Source: Bacilli bacterium (GTDB taxonomy: Bacteria > Bacillota_I > Bacilli_A > RF39 > UBA660). From it: 7,105 nt of DNA. Position numbers and translations under genes: made by a program. This document shows, one piece after another, positions 1-5,876 of the stretch; the first letter of the stretch is position 1, and each line of letters opens with the position of its first letter. The notes below the pieces were generated by a model. The model saw only the letters and a program-made list of their open reading frames with translations. It was not told where the DNA came from and did not search any database. The stretch is from assembly GCA_022793145.1 (NCBI GenBank), contig JAAWCI010000021.1, positions 1 to 7,105 on the forward strand, in the 5' to 3' direction.

Positions 1-420
1 CGTGCAGTAAAACTAATTATTGGTGTAATGGCAAATGCAATTGTTGAAGCAAATGGAGGAAAATTAGTTGATTATGTAACAACTGATGAAAAACATAAAA
101 ACGATAGTGCCAATGATATAATGCAAAGAGCTTTAGAAACAGTGAAGAAAAGAGAACCAAGAAGATTTGAAAATAATCGTCCAAAAGATTTTAGAGATGG
201 ACGTAAACCATTTGAAAAAAATAATCATAGACCATCAGAAAAAGTAGAACCTAAAAAAGAAGAAAAGCAAGAAACTGTAGAAGTAAAAGAAGAAAAAGCC
301 GTTAAATCAAATGATTTATCAACTCTTACAGTAGCAGAACTTCGTGAAATGGCAAAAACAAAAGACATTAAGGGTTATTCTACAATGAAAAAAGCAGAAT
401 TACTTGATGCTTTAAAATAA
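1..420 (+). CDS. rpsB: 30S ribosomal protein S2, 3' part, with long C-terminal extension
   Basis: This is the end of the small-subunit protein S2, open at the left edge of the window and in frame from base 1. The first visible residues, RAVKLIIGVMANAIVEANGG, match the last helix of the S2 core, and tsf follows directly as in the usual rpsB-tsf operon. S2 normally stops soon after this helix. Here about 115 more residues follow: a very polar, Lys/Arg/Glu-rich and probably disordered linker (visible residues about 30-105), then a compact 34-residue tail (106-139, bases 316-417) with the pattern LSTLTVAELREMAK...GYSTMKKAELLDAL. That tail looks like the helix-turn-helix nucleic-acid-binding motif of SAP/Rho-N domains. 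The ATG at base 28 is internal and not the start. The gene ends with TAA, and a hairpin lies between it and tsf. S2 identity is secure; a role for the tail, such as RNA binding, is inference. Confidence 0.95.
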   Translation, partial: RAVKLIIGVMANAIVEANGGKLVDYVTTDEKHKNDSANDIMQRALETVKKREPRRFENNRPKDFRDGRKPFEKNNHRPSEKVEPKKEEKQETVEVKEEKAVKSNDLSTLTVAELREMAKTKDIKGYSTMKKAELLDALK

Positions 421-426
421 AACTAT

Positions 427-460
427 AAAGATGGTTTCAAAATAAGAAACTATCTTTTTT
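427..460 (+). terminator. rpsB-tsf intergenic hairpin, terminator or attenuator
   Basis: A 12-bp stem (AAAGATGGTTTC at 427-438 with GAAACTATCTTT at 446-457, one G-T wobble) closes a 7-base loop and runs into a 6-T tract at 455-460. This has the form of an intrinsic terminator. It sits only 6 bases after the rpsB stop and about 9 bases before the tsf Shine-Dalgarno. No good promoter is visible between it and tsf, so partial read-through (attenuation) that sets the S2:EF-Ts ratio is more likely than complete termination. Confidence 0.75.
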
Positions 461-481
461 AATAAAAAAAGGAGAGATATT

Positions 482-1354
482 ATGATAAGTGCTAGCTTAG
501 TAAAAGAATTAAGAGAAAAAACTGGAGCAGGAATGCTTGACTGTAAAAAAGCTTTAGAAGCAAATAATGGCGATTTGAATGCTTCTATTGACTGGTTAAG
601 AGAAAAGGGAATTTCAAAGGCAGCAAAAAAAGCTGATCGTATTGCAGCTGAAGGCCTTGCGGCAATATTAGTTGAAGAAAATGAAGCTGCAGTAGTAGAA
701 ATTAATTCAGAAACTGATTTTGTTGCTAAGAATGAGGAATTTAAAAATTTAGTAGATACAGCTTTAAAAACTGTTATTAAAAGTAATGTTACAACAGTGG
801 AAGAAGCTTTAGAACTAGATACAAACGAAGGAACTCTTAATGACTTAATTATTGCTAAAACAGCAAAAATTGGAGAAAAATTAAGTTTTAGAAGATTTGA
901 GCATATTACAAAAAATGATGGAGAATATTTTGGAGCTTATATTCATATGGGTGGTAAAATAGCAGTATTGACTGTTTTAAAAGGAGCTAACGAAGAAGTA
1001 GCAAAAGATGTAGCAATGCATGCAGCAGCAATGAGACCATCTTATGTAAAAACAAGTGAAGTACCATCTGAGGAATTAGATAGAGAAAGAGAAGTTTTAA
1101 AAGAACAAGCTATCAATGAAGGAAAGCCAGCTGAAATCGCAGAAAAAATGGTGGCAGGAAGAATTCAGAAATTCTATAAAGAAATTTGCTTAGAAGAACA
1201 ACCATTTATTAAAGATGGTGATATCAGTGTTGGAACATATGTAAAAAACAATGGTGGAGAAATCTTAAAAATGGTACGTTTTGAAGTAGGCGAAGGAATG
1301 GAAAAAAGAGAAGAAAATTTTGCTGAAGAAGTTGCAAAACAAATGGAACAATAG
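482..1354 (+). CDS. tsf: Translation elongation factor Ts
   Basis: EF-Ts is the cytosolic guanine-nucleotide exchange factor that releases GDP from EF-Tu. The 290-residue product is of normal family length and complete. The N-terminal UBA-like domain (about residues 1-50) shows the signature VKELREKTGAGMLDCKKAL, and the EF-Tu-contacting TDFVAKN motif lies near residues 79-85. The core dimerisation region carries the family hallmark AMHAAAMRPSYV, and the C-terminal part has the usual EQPFIKD segment. The ATG is fixed by AAGGAGAG at 469-476, six bases upstream, and by the match to the family N-terminus. It follows rpsB by 61 bases in the conserved ribosomal order and is preceded by a hairpin that may attenuate it. 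Its TAG stop overlaps the first base of its own terminator stem. Nothing in the protein looks unusual. Confidence 0.98.
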   Translation: MISASLVKELREKTGAGMLDCKKALEANNGDLNASIDWLREKGISKAAKKADRIAAEGLAAILVEENEAAVVEINSETDFVAKNEEFKNLVDTALKTVIKSNVTTVEEALELDTNEGTLNDLIIAKTAKIGEKLSFRRFEHITKNDGEYFGAYIHMGGKIAVLTVLKGANEEVAKDVAMHAAAMRPSYVKTSEVPSEELDREREVLKEQAINEGKPAEIAEKMVAGRIQKFYKEICLEEQPFIKDGDISVGTYVKNNGGEILKMVRFEVGEGMEKREENFAEEVAKQMEQ

Positions 1355-1380
1355 GATGATTGCAAAATCATTCTTTTTTT
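1354..1380 (+). terminator. tsf terminator with GCAA tetraloop
   Basis: An 8-bp stem (GGATGATT at 1354-1361 with AATCATTC at 1366-1373, one G-T wobble) is capped by a GCAA loop, a GNRA-type tetraloop, and followed by seven T residues at 1374-1380. The stem starts on the last base of the tsf stop codon. The -35 element of the next promoter lies across its loop. Confidence 0.85.
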
Positions 1381-1388
1381 GTTATAAT
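1360..1388 (+). promoter_or_regulatory. Sigma-70-type promoter for the guanylate-kinase-like operon
   Basis: TTGCAA at 1360-1365 (4 of 6 to the -35 consensus) and a perfect TATAAT at 1383-1388 are separated by 17 bp. Transcription would begin near 1395, leaving a short leader with GAGGAGG at 1400-1406 five bases before the ATG at 1412. The -35 falls in the loop and inner stem of the preceding terminator, and the spacer includes its T-run, so the two signals are interleaved. Confidence 0.65.
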
Positions 1389-1411
1389 AACTCCCTAAAG
1401 AGGAGGATTTT

Positions 1412-1960
1412 ATGTTTATCGTTGTTTGTGGAGTGAGTGGAGTAGGAAAATCAACTCTAATAAGAAATTTAAATTCAAAAATAGTTACACTTCCTCGTAG
1501 TGTTACAACCAGATTGGCTCGTCCTAGTGATCCAAAAAGTGAATATGTATTTGTAAATCATCATGAATTTAATTGCTTAAAAGCGCAGAACCAATTATTG
1601 ATCCATCAATATTTTCATCAAGATCAATATGGAATATTAAAAAATGATTATGATAAAATTATGGCAGATGGTAAAGTAGCAATTAAGGATATTGGATATG
1701 ATGGGATTTTACAGCTGAGGGCAAAATTAGATGAAGTTCCTTGCATTTATATTGATTCTTCTTTGGATGTACTAGAAGAACGATTGAGAAAACGTGGTGA
1801 TTCCTATGAACAAATTAGAGAACGGTTTTCTATGATTAAACAAGAATTAGAAGACTTTAGAAGTGTAGCAGATTATGAAATTGAAAATAATTCTAGTATT
1901 GAAGAATACCAAAAGCAATTCCAAAAAGTTTTAGGTCATATTATAGGTGGAAGAAAATGA
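1412..1960 (+). CDS. Guanylate-kinase-like P-loop protein, divergent
   Basis: The 182-residue product has a guanylate kinase fold. It shows the Walker A loop GVSGVGKST at residues 7-15, the GMP-loop signature SVTTR at 30-34 with a following Arg at 37 and Tyr at 45, QYG at 72-74, a Walker B-like KDIGYDG at 92-98, and the lid segment RLRKRGDSYEQIRERF at 124-139. Guanylate kinases phosphorylate GMP to GDP with ATP in the cytosol. It departs from canonical Gmk (about 200 residues) in two places. The usual E-x-x-G-x-D-Y before the Tyr is PSDPKSEY, and the Glu that contacts guanine (FIEW in typical enzymes) is not found in LLIHQYF at 62-68. It may be a paralogue with another substrate, or a non-catalytic relative, so no gene symbol is given. 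It has its own promoter and a strong Shine-Dalgarno. Its TGA stop overlaps the next ATG by 4 bases, implying translational coupling. Confidence 0.8.
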   Translation: MFIVVCGVSGVGKSTLIRNLNSKIVTLPRSVTTRLARPSDPKSEYVFVNHHEFNCLKAQNQLLIHQYFHQDQYGILKNDYDKIMADGKVAIKDIGYDGILQLRAKLDEVPCIYIDSSLDVLEERLRKRGDSYEQIRERFSMIKQELEDFRSVADYEIENNSSIEEYQKQFQKVLGHIIGGRK

Positions 1961-2532
1961 GTAAATTAGAATTAAAGTCAGCATTTATTATAGGGAAAGA
2001 ATCTACTACATTAATGAAAAATTTTTTAACCAAACAGTTAGAAATCAGAATACTACGAGAATGGCAGTGTTGTGAAAGAGATGTAATCGATGTACCAGCG
2101 AAAGAATATGAAAGAGTTTTATTAGAAGGCCAAAAATATGTAGTAGAACAAAATCTTCAAGCTGTTTGTTGGATCAATCAATATGGTGAGGCAATAGAGT
2201 GTGGATATTTAGAATTGGCATATGCTATATTAAGAAGACAGAGAAAAGGAAATGCTTTGTGGTGTCTTGATAAATACCTTCCAGATGATGTTAAGGAATA
2301 TTTAAGAAAGATGAGTGTGGCTTTAGGAGTCGATGTTGGCCATTTTTATAATGAGACAGATCGTGCTTTATGTCTTGCGCCACAAAGTTTGGATTATCAA
2401 GAACAGTTAAAATTGATGAAGGAATTTATAGTAAAAGAAGGAACGGGACCATTTTCAAGAATTATTCCATTAACTTTTACAGGAAAAAAACAAGAGAAGG
2501 AAAGCTTCTTTCTTATGAAAGTAAAAAAATAA
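1957..2532 (+). CDS. Conserved-looking protein of unknown function, coupled to the guanylate-kinase-like gene
   Basis: I do not recognise this 191-residue protein. Its ATG overlaps the TGA of the preceding gene (ATGA at 1957-1960), and no separate strong ribosome site is needed, so it is translated by coupling and probably acts with the kinase-like protein. It has no signal peptide and no membrane segment, and looks like a soluble mixed alpha/beta protein. Visible features are a Cys pair in REWQCCERD (residues about 34-42), aromatic and Cys-containing segments near AVCWINQYG and GNALWCLDKYLPDDVKEYL, and a beta-like end, GPFSRIIPLTFTGKK...ESFFLMKVKK. Codon use matches its neighbours and it ends at TAA just ahead of a strong terminator. 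An accessory or regulator of nucleotide metabolism is a guess from context only. Confidence 0.8.
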   Translation: MSKLELKSAFIIGKESTTLMKNFLTKQLEIRILREWQCCERDVIDVPAKEYERVLLEGQKYVVEQNLQAVCWINQYGEAIECGYLELAYAILRRQRKGNALWCLDKYLPDDVKEYLRKMSVALGVDVGHFYNETDRALCLAPQSLDYQEQLKLMKEFIVKEGTGPFSRIIPLTFTGKKQEKESFFLMKVKK

Positions 2533-2534
2533 TT

Positions 2535-2561
2535 AAAAATCACAATTCTGTGATTTTTTTT
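2535..2561 (+). terminator. Intrinsic terminator ending the kinase-like operon
   Basis: A perfect 10-bp stem (AAAAATCACA at 2535-2544 with TGTGATTTTT at 2549-2558) has an ATTC loop and an uninterrupted T-run through 2561. It begins 3 bases after the upstream stop codon. The A-run on the left arm would give T's on the other strand, so it could work in both directions, although no minus-strand gene is present. Confidence 0.88.
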
Positions 2562-2640
2562 GTCGTTAAAAATAATTTCTAAATGATGCAATCCGACATT
2601 TTTATCATATTAATTATTTTAAAATGAGGGTGGTGATGAT

Positions 2641-2817
2641 ATGAAAGTAAAAGTGTTTGATGAAAGTCATGAAACGGACTTAGAAAAGGCAATCAATGAT
2701 TTTTTAGAAGAAAAAGAATTAGAAATTGTTGATATTAAGTTTAGCGTTTCAACAAGTGTATTTGGAGAAGAACAAATTTATTGTTTTTCCGCTCTTATTT
2801 TATATAAAAATGTTTAA
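2641..2817 (+). CDS. Cse60-family sporulation protein
   Basis: This 58-residue gene encodes a protein beginning MKVKVFDESHETDLEKAI, continuing with an NDFLEEKELEIVDIKFSVS segment and ending EQIYCFSALILYKNV. The order FDE.H..DLE..(I/V)N.FL, then VIDIK(Y/F), then a Tyr-Cys-(Tyr/Phe)-Ser-Ala-hydrophobic strand near the end, is the layout I know from the small Cse60 family (YteV in Bacillus subtilis), which is linked to sporulation but has no defined biochemical role. A purine-rich GAGGGTGG at 2626-2633 lies about 7 bases before the ATG. The predicted protein is small, acidic and soluble, with alternating helix and strand. clpC starts 46 bases downstream with no terminator between, so the two may be co-transcribed. 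Its presence suggests the organism or its ancestors form endospores. Confidence 0.8.
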   Translation: MKVKVFDESHETDLEKAINDFLEEKELEIVDIKFSVSTSVFGEEQIYCFSALILYKNV

Positions 2818-2863
2818 AAAAGAAAGGATTGAAACAATATAGAAAAGGAAAAGAGATGATTTT

Positions 2864-5188
2864 ATGTTTGGAAATTTTAATGAAGAAGCAAGACAAATTT
2901 TGATCAATGCGAAAAGTGAAATGAAAGAGTTAAAACATCCCTATGTAGGAAGTGAGCATTTACTTTTGGCTATTTTAAGAACTGATAATCCAATTTCTAA
3001 AAAATTAAAAGAATATCATTTAGACTATGAATCATTTCGACTAGAACTCATAGATATTGTTGGAATAGGAGAAATAGCAAGCAATTGGTTTTTGTATACA
3101 CCACTTTTAAAACGAGTCATGGAGAATGCAATCATAGATAGTAAAGAAAATAATAATGGAATAGTTACAATTGAGCATTTATTTGCGAGTTTATTAGAAG
3201 AGGGAGAAGGAGTAGCGATTAGAATACTTCTTGGGATGAATATTGATATTGATGATTTATATAGTGAATTTGCATATAAATTAACGACAGGAGCAAAACA
3301 TAAAAAAGGTCATAAAATGATGTTGGAAGAACTTGGAACAGATTTGACAGCAAAAGCTACCAATGGTGAATTAGATCCTGTGATTGGAAGAGAAATAGAA
3401 ATAAAGAGGGTGCTAGAAATACTTTCTAGGAGAACCAAAAATAATCCATTATTAATTGGTGCAGCAGGAGTAGGAAAGACAGCAATCGTGGAAGAACTTA
3501 GTAGAAGAATCGCATCTGGGGAAGTACCATCTTCTTTAAGAAATAAACGTATTATTAGTTTGGATATGGCCACCATGGTAGCAGGAACAAAATATCGTGG
3601 TGAATTTGAAGAAAGAATGAGAAAAGTTCTATCTGAAATTGAAAACAGCGATAACATCATTTTGTTCATTGATGAAATTCATACATTAGTAGGAGCAGGA
3701 GGGGCAGAAGGTGCTATAGATGCTTCAAATATTTTTAAGCCAGCTCTTGCAAGAGGGAAGTTGCGTTTAATTGGTGCTACAACAACAGAAGAGTATAAAA
3801 AGTATATTGAAGCAGATGGAGCACTTGATAGAAGATTTCAGAGTATTTATATTGAAGTCCCAAATACAAAAGTAGTTAAAAATATTTTAATGAAATTAAA
3901 AGCTATATATGAACAATATCATTTTGTTAAAATAAGTGAATCTATGATTGATTTAATTATTGAGTTTAGTGAGAAATATATTCATAATCGAAATCAACCA
4001 GATAAAGCAATCGACATTTTAGATGAAGTTTGTGCAAAAGTAAGTTTGAAAGAAAGCAAAGAATTGAAAAAATATCATGAAATGAATAAAGTTCTTCAAA
4101 ATACGATAAAAGAAAAGAATGAGGCGATTTTAAATAATGAGTTTAAAGAAGCTTCAAAATGGAAAGAAAAAGAAAATAACTTAATGGATAGCTTAAATAA
4201 GCTAGAATTAAATCTTTTAAAGCAGAAGCATAATAAGATTGTCACCAAAGAAGATATAGCTGAAGTAATTCATATCAAAACCAAAGTTCCAGTATATGAA
4301 CTTTTAAAAGAAAATAAAAGGGCTATTAAAGATTTAGAAAATAATATTAAAAGTGAGATTGTTGGACAAGACGAAGCAGTTGAAAAAATTGTTCAGGTTT
4401 CAAAGCGATTAAAATTAGGATTTAAAGAAGAAGAAAAAGGAACTTCTCTTTTGTTTGCAGGACCATCAGGAGTAGGAAAAACTGCGCTTTCTAAATTATT
4501 TGGTGAAGAATTAGTAGGAAGAGAAAATATTATTAAATTAGATATGAGTGAATATGCAGAAGCTCATTCTATCAGTAAAATAGTAGGTGCTCCTCCAGGG
4601 TATGTAGGGTATGATGACCATAAAAATATTTTAGAAGAAATTAGAAATAAGCCCTATTCAGTTTTAATATTGGACGAAATAGAAAGAGCTCATCCTTCCA
4701 TTTTAAATTTATTTTTTCAGGTATTAGAAGAGGGAAAAATTAAAGACTCTAAAGGGATTACTGTTCATTTTGGGAATGTTACTATCATTATGACTTCTAA
4801 TATTGGTTTTGAAGAAATACATATAGGCTTTGAATCTCCAAAGAATGATGTTATTTTTTCGAAATTAAAAGAACATTTTAGTATTCCTTTTATTAATCGG
4901 ATTGATGAAATTGTGGTATTTCAAAAACTAAAGCAACAGGATATTGAAAAATTGACAGAAAAAAAATTGCGGAAATTGGAAACACGTTATCAAAAGAAAG
5001 GATATCAGATTACTTATGACAAATCGCTTATTTTAGAAATTGTAGAAAAGAGTAATTTTAAAGAATTTGGAGCTAGAAGACTTGATAAAATTATCAAAGA
5101 GGATATAGAAGCTATGATTATAGAAGAAGCAATAGAAGGGAAAGAACAAATAAGAGTAGAACATTTAAAAACACATGTAGAAAGTTAG
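2864..5188 (+). CDS. clpC: ClpC-type AAA+ unfoldase, ATPase subunit of the Clp protease
   Basis: A HSP100 ATPase of 774 residues that unfolds proteins and feeds them to ClpP. The start is fixed by MFGNF, the typical ClpC N-terminus. Domains in order: the double Clp N-domain (about 1-145); AAA-1 with Walker A GAAGVGKT at 199-206, pore loop GTKYRG at 241-246, Walker B IILFIDE at 265-271 and arginine finger DRRF at 322-325; a short middle domain (about 400-455) with a UVR-like EAILNNEFKEASKWKEKE; AAA-2 with Walker A GPSGVGKT at 533-540, pore loop GYVGY at 579-583, Walker B VLILDE at 600-605 and sensor-2 GAR at 736-738. IGF at 654-656 lies where ClpC carries its ClpP-docking loop, and the UVR-like middle domain separates it from ClpB. 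It is slightly shorter than the usual ~810 residues. The Shine-Dalgarno is weak (AAAAGG or GAG within 2843-2855). hsp20 follows after 12 bases. CtsR, McsA and McsB are not adjacent, and no CIRCE or clear CtsR heptad repeat is seen upstream. Confidence 0.95.
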   Translation: MFGNFNEEARQILINAKSEMKELKHPYVGSEHLLLAILRTDNPISKKLKEYHLDYESFRLELIDIVGIGEIASNWFLYTPLLKRVMENAIIDSKENNNGIVTIEHLFASLLEEGEGVAIRILLGMNIDIDDLYSEFAYKLTTGAKHKKGHKMMLEELGTDLTAKATNGELDPVIGREIEIKRVLEILSRRTKNNPLLIGAAGVGKTAIVEELSRRIASGEVPSSLRNKRIISLDMATMVAGTKYRGEFEERMRKVLSEIENSDNIILFIDEIHTLVGAGGAEGAIDASNIFKPALARGKLRLIGATTTEEYKKYIEADGALDRRFQSIYIEVPNTKVVKNILMKLKAIYEQYHFVKISESMIDLIIEFSEKYIHNRNQPDKAIDILDEVCAKVSLKESKELKKYHEMNKVLQNTIKEKNEAILNNEFKEASKWKEKENNLMDSLNKLELNLLKQKHNKIVTKEDIAEVIHIKTKVPVYELLKENKRAIKDLENNIKSEIVGQDEAVEKIVQVSKRLKLGFKEEEKGTSLLFAGPSGVGKTALSKLFGEELVGRENIIKLDMSEYAEAHSISKIVGAPPGYVGYDDHKNILEEIRNKPYSVLILDEIERAHPSILNLFFQVLEEGKIKDSKGITVHFGNVTIIMTSNIGFEEIHIGFESPKNDVIFSKLKEHFSIPFINRIDEIVVFQKLKQQDIEKLTEKKLRKLETRYQKKGYQITYDKSLILEIVEKSNFKEFGARRLDKIIKEDIEAMIIEEAIEGKEQIRVEHLKTHVES

Positions 5189-5200
5189 AAAGGAATAATT

Positions 5201-5581
5201 ATGAACTATTTAGGAAATGGATTTTTTAGAAATGGATTGGGTTTTAATAATGGAGAATTTAATTATTTAAGAACTGATATTTATGAGCAAGATAATGTTT
5301 ATTATTTGAAAATAGAGGTGCCTGGAATTGAAAAGGAAAATATTAGAGTAGATTATGAAAATGGATATTTGACAGTATCAGTAAAGCAAGAAGATATTTA
5401 TGAGGAAGTAAATGAATATATTAGGAAAGAAAGAATAATGAGTGAAAAAGAAAGAACATTTTATGTGGGTGATATTCATGAAGAGTCAATTAAAGCAAGT
5501 TGCCAAAATGGTGTTTTAACAATTACTTTAGGTAAAAATGAAGAAAGGAAAGAAGAGAAAAGGCAAATAATTATAGAATAG
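5201..5581 (+). CDS. Hsp20 / alpha-crystallin-type small heat-shock protein
   Basis: A 126-residue ATP-independent holdase chaperone that binds unfolding proteins in the cytosol and keeps them refoldable. The alpha-crystallin domain spans about residues 24-112. It starts RTDIYEQDNVYYLKIEVPGIEKENI, contains GYLTVSV, and has the near-diagnostic A-x(3)-NGVLTITL (99-110). The acidic/basic loop around RKERIMSEKERTF corresponds to the dimerisation region. The tail ends QIIIE, and its I-x-I (123-125) is the usual oligomerisation motif. The N-terminal arm is short and rich in Asn, Gly and Phe. AAAGGA at 5189-5194 is spaced 6 bases from the ATG and lies only 12 bases after clpC, so the two are almost certainly one operon pairing a holdase with an unfoldase. 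A long hairpin terminator follows. Confidence 0.93.
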   Translation: MNYLGNGFFRNGLGFNNGEFNYLRTDIYEQDNVYYLKIEVPGIEKENIRVDYENGYLTVSVKQEDIYEEVNEYIRKERIMSEKERTFYVGDIHEESIKASCQNGVLTITLGKNEERKEEKRQIIIE

Positions 5582-5622
5582 ATTAATATTATTTTTATAC
5601 TTAAATATTTTTAAAAAGATAT

Positions 5623-5682
5623 AAAAAGTAAGGAAGAGTCATATAGTATTTATGTTAGAAACTCAAAATTCTTACTTTTTTT
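5623..5682 (+). terminator. Long hairpin terminator after hsp20
   Basis: AAAAAGTAAGGA at 5623-5634 pairs with TTCTTACTTTTT at 5669-5680 (one G-T wobble). After a bulge (A5635 against 5665-5668) an inner stem GAGT at 5636-5639 pairs with ACTC at 5661-5664, leaving a 21-base loop. Seven T's (5676-5682) follow. The loop is longer than in most intrinsic terminators, but the stem and T-run are convincing. The 41 bases between the hsp20 stop and this hairpin are very AT-rich and hold nothing else I can identify. Confidence 0.75.
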
Positions 5683-5755
5683 GTTTTTGATGAAAATATT
5701 GTTATTGAATAAGCGTAATAGTTTGGTTACAAAACAGAAGAAAGAAAAAAAGAAA

Positions 5756-5785
5756 TTGCTATAATAGATATTATAGTGTTATAAT
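5756..5785 (+). promoter_or_regulatory. Extended -10 promoter of the pseudopilin gene
   Basis: TATAAT at 5780-5785 is a perfect -10, preceded by TG at 5777-5778, one base before the hexamer (TGnTATAAT, extended -10). TTGCTA at 5756-5761 is a 4-of-6 -35 with 18-bp spacing. Transcription would start near 5792, giving a leader of about 24 bases with GAGAGG at 5801-5806 nine bases before the ATG. Two further TATAAT hexamers (5760-5765, 5792-5797) lack a good -35. The elements sit within tandem palindromes that could be operators. Confidence 0.7.
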
Positions 5786-5796
5786 GGATATTATAA
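5759..5796 (+). repeat. Two tandem palindromic units overlapping the promoter, candidate operator
   Basis: The first unit is CTATAATA-GA-TATTATAG (5759-5776), a perfect 8-bp inverted repeat. The second is TTATAAT-GGAT-ATTATAA (5779-5796), a perfect 7-bp inverted repeat. They are also direct repeats of each other with a 20-bp period (5761-5780 against 5781-5800; the core ATAATxGATATTATA differs at one position). A 20-bp period puts the two dyads near the same DNA face, and together they cover the -35/-10 spacer, the -10 and the start point. That suits a dimeric repressor bound co-operatively, but AT-rich DNA makes such palindromes easier to get by chance. Confidence 0.5.
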
Positions 5797-5815
5797 TAGC
5801 GAGAGGTAATGAAAT

Positions 5816-5876
5816 ATGAGAAAAAAAGGATTTACATTGATAGAATTATTAGCTGTAATTGTAATATTAGCTGTGA
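5816..5876 (+). repeat. Upstream copy of a 61-base duplicated gene start
   Basis: These 61 bases are identical to 7045-7105 except for one silent change (ACA against ACG for Thr7). The Shine-Dalgarno regions just upstream are also related (ATAATAG, then a GAG/GAGGT element and TAAT before the ATG in both). The second copy is cut by the window edge, so the true repeat length is unknown. Confidence 0.93.

Noticed and set aside
1174..1371. Minus-strand open frame inside tsf
   Set aside because: It lies antisense to a secure EF-Ts gene, with Ser/Phe/Ile-rich composition typical of the reverse of AT-rich coding DNA and no family resemblance.
1391..1405. CTCC-GGAG hairpin that could mask the kinase-like gene's ribosome site
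   Set aside because: The predicted transcript start near 1395 would exclude most of the CTCC arm, and four pairs are weak.
2370..2591. Plus- and minus-strand open frames across the end of the unknown gene and its terminator
   Set aside because: Both run through a strong terminator hairpin, and their low-complexity products overlap a frame that has translational coupling and normal codon use.
2583..2621. Sporulation-sigma or housekeeping promoter upstream of the Cse60 gene (CATATTA at 2606-2612; CCGACA at 2593-2598)
   Set aside because: The -10-like hexamer resembles sigma-G sites, but no matching -35 is present at the right spacing, and the housekeeping pair is only 4 of 6 at each element. 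A promoter is needed here, since a terminator precedes the gene, but I cannot place it.
2829..2903. Short TTG-started leader peptide frame upstream of and overlapping clpC
   Set aside because: A purine-rich site precedes it, but the product is a 24-residue Lys-rich peptide with no pattern suggesting attenuation, and such frames are frequent in AT-rich DNA.
3310..3669. Minus-strand open frame inside clpC
   Set aside because: It is antisense to the conserved AAA-1 region, with no ribosome site or recognisable protein.
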